32,752 bases of DNA. Source: an uncultured Legionella sp. Lineage in GTDB: Bacteria > Pseudomonadota > Gammaproteobacteria > Legionellales > Legionellaceae. Shown one piece after another: positions 25,247-31,256 of the stretch. Within the stretch, counting starts at the first letter, position 1. Every line of letters begins with the position of its first letter. A program made the translations under genes and the position numbers. Location: contig NZ_CALMPD010000024.1 of the NCBI RefSeq assembly GCF_937871865.1, positions 1 to 32,752 on the forward strand, read 5' to 3'. Below the pieces are notes generated by a model. The model searched no databases, was not told where the DNA came from, and worked only from the letters and a program-made list of their open reading frames with translations.

Positions 25247-25472
25247 AGTCAAGACTGTTTTTTCAAAATTTTTATTGTTACCATACAACTCCCATTTCCA
25301 TAGAAAATCGCTGTATGCTTGTGGATAAAATTTTTAACACCATCTTGCTCTTCCTTTGCCTCCATTATCTTTAAAACAATAAAACCCTTATAAAACAAGA
25401 ACTAACTCTTTTTCTTGCTTATTTACGACAGCTGTATTTATCCACATTTTCTGTGGATATCTCTGTGAATAC
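25247..25472 (+). repeat. DnaA-box cassette, copy C
   Basis: Opens with AGTCAAGACTG, a T-tract and ATTGTTA. DnaA-type boxes are TGTGGATAA (25320-25328), TTATCCACA (25438-25446), TGTGGATAT (25452-25460) and a weaker TGTGAATAC (25464-25472). It is the most diverged copy: the flank after the last box no longer matches A and B. Box order and distances are still identical. A minus-strand sRNA gene follows about 110 bases on, as for copy A. Confidence 0.75.
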
Positions 25473-25579
25473 ATCGGGGATATACAATAAATTCCGGCAC
25501 TAAAGTGAGTGAGTGAACTTTTAGCAATGCGCTTATAAATACTTATGGTGTAAATAGTTCTTTAGGGGAGGCTAGTAGA

Positions 25580-25712
25580 AAGGGGAGACTCATCACTGCA
25601 TAATGCATTAATGAGTCATGAATTTTTTCGAGTAGTCTTCCACATCCTTGTGGAAGGTATCATCCTTGATACCAGACAAAAGTCCTTTTAAGACGTCCAT
25701 TGTCATTACTCA
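25580..25712 (-). ncRNA. Csr/Rsm-type sRNA (RsmY/RsmZ class), copy 2
   Basis: On the minus strand, -10 TATATT (25723-25718) starts an RNA near 25712. Four GGA motifs occur. Two are in strong hairpins: GGTATC-AAGGAT-GATACC (25673-25656) and an 8-bp stem closing AGGA (25656-25637, CTTCCACA and TGTGGAAG). A third, AAAAGGACTTTT, is also self-complementary. A LetA-like palindrome lies about 60 bases upstream. The RNA shares the terminal ACAAGGATGT hairpin and the TNAAAG start region with the copy at 16480-16591. A large imperfect repeat (GACTCAT...ATGAGTC) follows and may set the 3' end, which I cannot fix. Confidence 0.8.
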
Positions 25713-25769
25713 CTTTAAATATAGCAAAAGCGCTTAAATAAAGCATAAAGATAATCCTTCTATATCATG

Positions 25770-25783
25770 TAAGAAATCTCTTA
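25770..25783. promoter_or_regulatory. LetA-like binding site upstream of sRNA copy 2
   Basis: TAAGAAATCTCTTA matches 13 of 14 positions of the Legionella LetA consensus TNAGAAATTTCTNA. It lies about 60 bases upstream of the predicted sRNA start and is preceded by the same CATG as the site at 16641. Confidence 0.75.
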
Positions 25784-25904
25784 TAGTGGCTAGAGATATA
25801 GAGGGATTGTTGATATTCGAATATTGATTTGCATGTAATGACTTGCGTTTTGCTGTTGATTCTCTGTAGGCCTTAAGCGACGTTTTGTACTACATATTTT
25901 CTAA

Positions 25905-25928
25905 CTCTCTCCCCCAATGGGGAGAGAG
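25905..25928. repeat. Perfect 10-bp hairpin CTCTCTCCCC / GGGGAGAGAG
   Basis: A perfect inverted repeat with loop CAAT, 64 bases beyond the methyltransferase stop on the minus strand. No T-run follows on either strand. Strong GC-rich stems of this type in otherwise AT-rich DNA often are dispersed intergenic repeats; a terminator role for the methyltransferase gene is possible. Confidence 0.5.
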
Positions 25929-25992
25929 GACAAACGGGCTTCGAAAGGGAGATGTTTTTAGCTGGTGGCGCTGCTTGTTTATTAACGGGTTG

Positions 25993-26664
25993 TTACTCTA
26001 CCTTCTCTAATAAGATAACATCTGAACCGCGGATATGGGTAATTTTTTTTGCTGTTACCGATGTGTTCTGCAATATTTGTTGTATATCAAAAAATAAATC
26101 AAAACCATGATGATTTAGGGGGCGTAGTAAGAAATAAGCTTTTCCTTTGTTTGCAAGAGAGTTTTCTAGGGCCAGGATGAAGTCTTGGAAGGAGCTGTCT
26201 AAATAAAATCTGCAACGATTTTTGAATGCAGAGGGGGAAAGCATTCCGTGACCTTCGAGAAAATATGGGGGATTACTGACAATCAGATCAAATTTTCCTC
26301 CCCATTTACTTCCATGCAATTCATTATAATTTAAAAGATGCCAATGGCATTGTAATTCTGGTCGGTTGACGTTAGTTATATTTTGATAAAAATATTCAGT
26401 ATATATATCCTGAATTTCAACAAACTTAATTTGCCGTATTGCTCGAAGGTGCCATGATAGCTCAATCCCTATGACACCGCAGCCAGCACAGAGATCTAAT
26501 ACTCGTAATGAATCAAGATCAGTATGGGACTCTAATTGAGTTGCAACAAATCGGGCCAGGTGAATTGAATCAAGACTAAAATGATATTCGTCAGGCTGTT
26601 TGTAATTATAAGTGAAATACATCGTTTGGTTCGTTCTGTAATGCATTAACAATTTTGAATGCAT
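25993..26664 (-). CDS. TrmN6-like adenine N6-methyltransferase (YfiC family)
   Basis: 223 residues. A Rossmann-fold SAM-binding motif LDLCAGCGVIGIEL (about 56-69) and the N6-adenine catalytic motif NPPY (131-134) with FDLIVSNPPYF are intact. The N-terminal FHFSLDSIHLARF-like region (YHFSLDSIHLARFV, 27-40) resembles the FRFTQ...DAVLLA... start of YfiC/TrmN6 enzymes that methylate A37 of tRNA1-Val. Later SLANKGKAYFLLRP also fits. The first ATG is taken; ATG codons at 7 and 15 are alternatives. It is somewhat shorter than E. coli TrmN6 (about 245). rRNA or protein methyltransferases of the same superfamily remain possible. Confidence 0.75.
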   Translation of the reverse strand: MHSKLLMHYRTNQTMYFTYNYKQPDEYHFSLDSIHLARFVATQLESHTDLDSLRVLDLCAGCGVIGIELSWHLRAIRQIKFVEIQDIYTEYFYQNITNVNRPELQCHWHLLNYNELHGSKWGGKFDLIVSNPPYFLEGHGMLSPSAFKNRCRFYLDSSFQDFILALENSLANKGKAYFLLRPLNHHGFDLFFDIQQILQNTSVTAKKITHIRGSDVILLEKVE

Positions 26665-26796
26665 CGATAAACCACTATAATAACTCTATAACCAGAAGGC
26701 GACAAGTAATTGAATGAAAGGTGACCTAATACCTTAGTGTATCCTCAATAAGGGGAGGCTAAATGGCTGCACTGAATTAATGGGGGTACGATTGCT

Positions 26797-26825
26797 GGAT
26801 ACCGTGGCCAAGCCACGATAATTCG
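26797..26825 (+). repeat. Short dispersed palindrome (REP-like), copy 2
   Basis: GGATACCGTGG to CCACGATAATTCG with stem CGTGGC / GCCACG and loop CAA (26803-26817). It matches the reverse complement of the 17791-17820 unit at all but a few positions, including the flanking GGA and ATTCG. It lies 10 bases beyond the stop of the 26836 gene. Confidence 0.6.
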
Positions 26826-26835
26826 GTACGATATA

Positions 26836-28203
26836 CTATATTCTGGGCCTTTTAGCTGCTGAGCATTTCTCATCGTCTTCGTCTTTGTTTTCTAAGGCTC
26901 TTTTTGTTCTCAGCTCAATTGCCGGCGTTTCTATTTCCATATTATCAATTTGCTTTAATTCTTCATCCATAAGATCAATAATTGCATTGATTGGCTCAAT
27001 ATTGGTTTTCGTGCGACCTTTACTCGGTAAAGGGGCATTTATATTGGCAGGAGGAAATAAACGGCCAGGAAACAAAGGATGAGGTTTCGTTGACAGATTG
27101 CATTGTCTCATAATTGGAGTTGGGGCTGATGTGTTGATTAATCTGGATTCCATTGTAAGAGGAGTTAATAACGAATTTGAGTTGCCTTGATTGAGAATAG
27201 GACGCAGAGAAAAAATGCTACGTTGTAATAGAGGCGGTTGAATCGGTGGAATATTTTTTTGAATCATTGGTGTAGCATGTTGAACCAAGGCCGATGGGAT
27301 GTTGGTAGTTGATTCATATAAACTTCTTATATGAGGTGATGTCTTTATATATTTCCTAAAGCGTGTTTGCATCTGGTAACTTACGGTGTCTTTTGGCATT
27401 AAGGAGGCAATTTTTTCAAAATCATCTTTAGTTTTTATTGTCCTCTTTAAAAATGGTTCATCAGTGGGTCTTCTGAAGGGGTTACGTATACTTTCATGAT
27501 TAGGATCATTAAAAAGAGCATAGATAAATGGAAGGCGCACTGTTTTCCGTGATATTTTATTGACCATATTTACAAGGCAATCGGCATCATTAATTACTGC
27601 TTTTATTTCATTAATTGTCAGATTGGATTGTGCACTAAAGATAGTATCCAAATATTCATTTGGTTTTTGTTTTTGGGTAGTAAGCTTCAAACGAGCATCC
27701 AGCTTTTGTAATACCAATGTTAAATTAGTAACCGTGTCATTTGTGATCCCATTTTTTTCTACTGAAGGCATTAGAGGGGGAAAAGGGTGGGGGCTGGCAT
27801 CTATACGTTCTAGTATTATCGGTCTTACGTTTAGTGTCGGAATGCTGCTCACTCTTTGCCCGTTGGTGCTTATTCCCACACCGCCAATTCGTCGGCTTAA
27901 GTCATTCGTGGCATTTGCTCCCATAGTTTTTAGGGTAGCTGCAATTAAATTACTGGCGATTTCCACAAATTTAGGAGTTGATTTACCTTTTAGTACCTGG
28001 TCGCAACAATAAAGTGTGCATTGACCTCGATTGAGAGTGCTTAATTTGTTTTCAAAGTCTTTTTTTAACTCGTGCGGAAGATCCGTAATTTCTATTTTTG
28101 TAGAAAAAAATACATGTGCCAAATGCAGCCAGGCTTCCGTATTATTCCTATTGGCCAACAAAGTTTGGCCGATACAATAAGCTTGGCGTTGAGGATAGGT
28201 CAT
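26836..28203 (-). CDS. Orphan protein with C-terminal nuclear-localisation-like tail; candidate Dot/Icm effector
   Basis: 455 residues, no signal peptide or membrane segment, no recognised family. The N-terminal about 100 residues are helical with several Cys. The middle (about 160-310) is helical and charged. A Pro/Leu/Asn-rich low-complexity stretch (about 310-405) precedes an acidic helix (AIIDLMDEELKQIDNMEIE). The C-terminus reads KRALENKDEDDEKC then SAAKRPRI. KRPR (451-454) fits the monopartite K-K/R-x-K/R rule, and with KR434-435 gives a bipartite-like layout with a 15-residue spacer. The acidic block 10-18 residues from the end also resembles a Dot/Icm E-block. The ribosome site is weak. 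Nuclear targeting in a host is inference. Confidence 0.7.
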   Translation of the reverse strand: MTYPQRQAYCIGQTLLANRNNTEAWLHLAHVFFSTKIEITDLPHELKKDFENKLSTLNRGQCTLYCCDQVLKGKSTPKFVEIASNLIAATLKTMGANATNDLSRRIGGVGISTNGQRVSSIPTLNVRPIILERIDASPHPFPPLMPSVEKNGITNDTVTNLTLVLQKLDARLKLTTQKQKPNEYLDTIFSAQSNLTINEIKAVINDADCLVNMVNKISRKTVRLPFIYALFNDPNHESIRNPFRRPTDEPFLKRTIKTKDDFEKIASLMPKDTVSYQMQTRFRKYIKTSPHIRSLYESTTNIPSALVQHATPMIQKNIPPIQPPLLQRSIFSLRPILNQGNSNSLLTPLTMESRLINTSAPTPIMRQCNLSTKPHPLFPGRLFPPANINAPLPSKGRTKTNIEPINAIIDLMDEELKQIDNMEIETPAIELRTKRALENKDEDDEKCSAAKRPRI

Positions 28204-28340
28204 GTTGTCATAATTAAGGATGAGTTCTTTCCATTTTTAGTAGGTATATGAATGCAATATTGGAATTAATGAGGGCTTTGAAACACGGAGAACAGTAAGG
28301 TAAATCAACATTAAATATGCTTGAACTTCTTGTATACCGT

Positions 28341-29084
28341 TCATTGTAGATGAAGTAAATTATTTCGATAATTGGATAAAAACTCCTGACTTTTTAAATA
28401 GTTGATTAATGCCTTATTAATATTGCTCTGTAGCATAGGGTTAGTTGGATTAATGGCAATAACACCATGATATTCAATATCATTAATAGGCCCTAAATCA
28501 GCAATGGTATTGGATGAGTTGACGTTCCAATAACCTGCGCTATATGAATCAGTCAATGCATAGTTTATTTTGCCCTTTTTTAACGCATTAATTAATGCAT
28601 CATCCTGATCGTAAAAAATAAATTTAGTGTTTTTGAATTTTAATTTCTGAAATTGCTCGAAATAGTTTTTATCAGAAGTGCCTATATTTGTATTATTTAG
28701 TTGCTCCAAATTAAACTGAGCGTTTGTATTATTTTTTAGTCCTATAACATGAATTTTTATAATTAAATAGGGAAGTGAATAGGCTACTTCTGAAGAAGTT
28801 TCATCAGGCATGCTTAAGCCACTTACTGCTATATCTATCTTTTTATTTGCAACTGCTGCAATAAGATCATCCCAGGGCATGGCCGTTAATGTACATTCAT
28901 AATTTAATTTTTTGCATATGTATCCTGCCATGGATATATCAAAACCAGTGAAGTGTTGGGGAGTTATTTGCATCACAAAAGGAGGATCAAAGTGGGAAAT
29001 TCCTACTTTTAGTTCTTGTCCATAACTATAAACAGTGAAAGGTAAGGTAAAAATACAAATTATAAGGATTAGACACTTTCTCAC
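28341..29084 (-). CDS. Periplasmic amino-acid-binding protein (SBP family 3)
   Basis: 247 residues from a GTG with AAGGGG upstream. The signal peptide ends near YS at residue 20. The mature protein starts QELKVGISHFDPPFVMQ and continues FTGFDISMAGYICKKL, the family 3 signature, then IDIAVSGLSMPDETSSEVAYSLPY and the AINPTNPML closing region. Such proteins bind polar amino acids for ABC importers. No permease or ATPase is adjacent, so it is an orphan that must share a transporter or act as a sensor. A -10 TATAAT lies at 29117-29112 with a palindrome upstream. Confidence 0.85.
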   Translation of the reverse strand: MRKCLILIICIFTLPFTVYSYGQELKVGISHFDPPFVMQITPQHFTGFDISMAGYICKKLNYECTLTAMPWDDLIAAVANKKIDIAVSGLSMPDETSSEVAYSLPYLIIKIHVIGLKNNTNAQFNLEQLNNTNIGTSDKNYFEQFQKLKFKNTKFIFYDQDDALINALKKGKINYALTDSYSAGYWNVNSSNTIADLGPINDIEYHGVIAINPTNPMLQSNINKALINYLKSQEFLSNYRNNLLHLQ

Positions 29085-29139
29085 AGGAACCCCTTAAAAT
29101 GTAATATTTACATTATAGGACAGGTTTTATAAAAATTAT

Positions 29140-29166
29140 CAGTACCACTGCTGGTGGGCGGTACTG
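29140..29166. promoter_or_regulatory. Candidate operator palindrome upstream of the amino-acid-binding protein
   Basis: CAGTACC (29140-29146) and GGTACTG (29160-29166) form a perfect 7-bp inverted repeat with a 13-base spacer. It sits directly upstream of the -35 position implied by the TATAAT at 29117-29112 on the minus strand. An activator or repressor site is plausible; it may also be an unrelated hairpin. Confidence 0.35.
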
Positions 29167-29257
29167 GGAAATAAGGGGACTCTGTTGCAATGTGGTTTGG
29201 TATCTCTATAGGATGCACATGTGTGTGTTCTGGGTAGGGAACTTTCCTGAAAATAAG

Positions 29258-29280
29258 CCCTCATCTGTGGATGATGAGGG
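29258..29280 (-). terminator. Terminator of the thioesterase gene
   Basis: CCCTCATC and GATGAGGG pair with a 7-base loop, 24 bases past the thioesterase stop. On the minus strand the stem is followed by CTTATTTTC. Confidence 0.6.
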
Positions 29281-29304
29281 ATAATATTGATTTGAAAAAC
29301 ACTT

Positions 29305-29730
29305 TTATCTACTTAAAACCGATGCGGTCATTCTTGATATACAGGTTTTTTTACCTTCCTCATTAAAATGATAAATCTCCCATATTTGTGTGGTACGTCC
29401 GATGTGTATTGGTTTTGTTATGGCTGTAACAAGACCATCTCTCACTGAACGTATATGATTGGCGTTTATTTCCAGGCCAACACAGTAAAATTCGCTTAAA
29501 TCAACAACCGCGTTAGCAGCAGTGCTCGCTATTGTTTCTGCTAATACGACGTTAGCACCGCCATGAAGAATACCTATAGGTTGTTTTGTTCGTTCATTGA
29601 CAGGCATGGTGGCTGTTAAAAAATCATCCCCTATCTCTGTAAACTCGATACCAAGAAATTCAGACATAGTATTTTTGCCGCGCACATTCAACTCTTCTAC
29701 AGTAATCTGTTTATTAAACCATATAGACAT
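29305..29730 (-). CDS. Hotdog-fold acyl-CoA thioesterase (YdiI/MenI-PaaI type)
   Basis: 141 residues from the ATG at 29730, preceded by AAAGAGAG; the longer frame adds 17 residues unlike the family. Family marks are LGIEFTEIGDDFLTATMPVNERTKQPIGILHGGANVVLAETIAS. GILHGG is the hotdog loop, with the catalytic Glu in LAETIAS, and GLEINANHI and HIGRTTQIWEI follow. Closest relatives by eye are YdiI/MenI (1,4-dihydroxy-2-naphthoyl-CoA hydrolase) and YbdB. Since Legionella is not known to need MenI in an obvious local operon, the substrate is open. Confidence 0.85.
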   Translation of the reverse strand: MSIWFNKQITVEELNVRGKNTMSEFLGIEFTEIGDDFLTATMPVNERTKQPIGILHGGANVVLAETIASTAANAVVDLSEFYCVGLEINANHIRSVRDGLVTAITKPIHIGRTTQIWEIYHFNEEGKKTCISRMTASVLSR

Positions 29731-29929
29731 TTTAACTCTCTTTGTTATTGGCTTGTTATTCTTTATTGCCACACCGGACAATCAATTAAATTTTTATTTT
29801 GAATTGTTTCTTCAGAATATTCAAATGTAATTTGTTTCGTGTGAGATAATTTATTATTTAAAAATAACTGTTCGAAATCAATGGTGTTAATTGATATCTT
29901 GGTTTTTAACCAATACGTTACTTAACCTC

Positions 29930-30014
29930 CCTCGATATAGAGGACACCTTGTTTAAAAGGGTATAATCCCAGTAACGTGGAGTAATGATGAGCAACAACA
30001 GCTACACAAAAGAG
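29930..30014 (+). mobile_element. Possible left end of an IS3-type element, truncated
   Basis: GAGGACACC followed by AAAAGGGTATAATCCC and GTGGAGTAATGATGAGC (about 29940-29995) resembles the start of IS3-family elements: terminal GGACAC, a promoter, then OrfA. The frame from 29986 reads MMSNNSYTKE, as many OrfA proteins start, but changes abruptly afterwards where the IS6 relic begins. Only these features support it. Confidence 0.3.
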
Positions 30015-30017
30015 CCA

Positions 30018-30206
30018 TTATTCTTTTCTGCGGGTGGACTGATGGGCATTTTCTACCCGTATTGTCTCATAACTCACATCAATACCTCGATACAGCAAGC
30101 ACTCTGAAACATCGCGGTAACTGTCATTAAACCGATGATAACTCCGTACTGCAATGCTGATTAACTCCAATGGGTAACGATATCTTTTCGGTTTCCTTTC
30201 TAGCAT
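30018..30206 (-). mobile_element. Internally deleted IS6-family transposase relic
   Basis: The 62-codon frame starts like IS6-family transposases (KRYRYPLELISIAVRSYHRF, then YRDVSECLLYRGIDVSYETIR, the N-terminal HTH region). At residue 51 it jumps to VENAHQSTRRKE, which matches the late NRAENSHQPTRRRE-type motif of the same family. The whole DDE catalytic core (about 150 residues) is missing between the two. It ends with an early stop. It is a dead element. Its upstream side borders the truncated thaumatin-like gene. Confidence 0.75.
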
Positions 30207-30264
30207 CCAGAGCGTCCTACAAATAAAATACAGTTTAGATCAATAGTTTAGTTGACGCTGCCTT

Positions 30265-31011
30265 TTGTTGCCTTTTTTCTTTATCAGTAACGGCCATGCA
30301 GCTGAAAGAAGCAATACAATTATCGTGACTAATAATACATCAAAAGATCAAGTGGTTTATTTACAACTTGAGCAAGGTAATAAGCAGACATTATCACCAG
30401 AGACCCAAGCTTATTACAAAAATGCAATTGGGTGCCAATTTCCTGATAATCCATTTAGTGGTCAGGGCAATGATCATACATGTCATTTTGCCTTGGCAAA
30501 AAATACTAGTGTCAATATAGCTATAGGTGCAAGCGAAACACACCTTAATCCCTGAAAATTGATTGTTTCCATATCAGCAGAAGAAAATCATTTTCCTCAA
30601 GGTCCATGCAATACAACATTAGCAGAATTCACTTTAGATGATGAAAATCTCGATAGTTATGATGTGAGTTTGGTTAATGGTCAAAATCTTAATATGACCA
30701 TCCAGGCTGATACGAGCAACAAGCCTATAATTCTGAACTCATCAAATCTTAACGTCATTAAGAATACCTACGGAGTTTATCCTCCCGGATGCTCACGTTG
30801 TGTTGATGGTATTGGTATTCCACCAGCTTGGGCTGGTGAGCCTCAAAAAAATACTCAGAATTGTCCTGGATATGGTTTGACTCCAGGACCAATGCCGCAA
30901 GGATCGTGTAAGTCCGGAAATGAAATGGATCCCAAACCTAATGGTTGTCAGGTAACGTCTCAGTCAACAGGAGCAACCTATACTGTAATTTTTAGCGATA
31001 AAAGACCTTGA
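30265..31011 (+). pseudogene. Thaumatin-like protein pseudogene (truncated start, internal stop)
   Basis: Two open stretches in one frame (30265-30555 and 30559-31011) are split only by TGA at 30553-30555. Together they encode about 248 residues. The start keeps just the end of a signal peptide (FFFISNGHAAE); upstream of it, after a TGA at 30253, lies IS relic DNA, so the true start is lost. Thaumatin-family marks are TLAEFTLDDENLDSYDVSLVNGQNLNMTI, normally TLAEFTL...DFYDVSLVDGFN, plus many cysteines in the C-terminal part (PPGCSRCVDG, NCPGYG, GSCKSG, NGCQVT) and a terminal YTVIF. Thaumatin-like proteins are mainly eukaryotic, with scattered bacterial copies. Confidence 0.75.
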
Positions 31012-31256
31012 TTTTGCTAAAACACTTCAGTCGGACGGATTGATGGTTCAAATACACTGAGCTAACTACTTATGGAGGTTGAAGGAGCTAGCCTTGAACC
31101 GAAGTAGATTGATGAAGCAAATAACAGTCAATTATTGCTTATTGATTGGCGTACAGACTTATTTTGCTATTTCGATACATGGAACTACTGCAAATTCAGA
31201 TAAAATACTGTATATTACATGCCTACTTTAATCCCTATTAAGTTTATGAGAGTACT
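31012..31256 (+). promoter_or_regulatory. Leader region upstream of fusA2
   Basis: No gene is seen. An imperfect hairpin (GGTTGAAGG and CCTTGAACC, 31077-31100) stands between the thaumatin relic and fusA2. AT-rich ATAAAATACTGTATATT, ending about 40 bases before the ATG, holds a plausible -10, but no good -35 could be fixed. Confidence 0.3.

Noticed and set aside
25214..25301. Short plus-strand frame with AGGAGGTGATG at its start, overlapping cassette C
   Set aside because: The Shine-Dalgarno match runs into the ATG itself, and the frame is only about 29 codons. The matching frames in copies A and B share SQDCFF only because of the conserved block and T-tract, and lack a start.
16134..25472. 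The cassettes as a chromosomal origin (oriC)
   Set aside because: No dnaA, dnaN, gyrB, gidA or rpmH neighbours, and three dispersed copies rather than one dense cluster. DnaA regulation fits better than initiation.
29175..29190. CTCTGTTGCAATG as an IS6 terminal inverted repeat
   Set aside because: It is over 800 bases from the transposase relic with an intact thioesterase gene and terminator between. No matching end was found.
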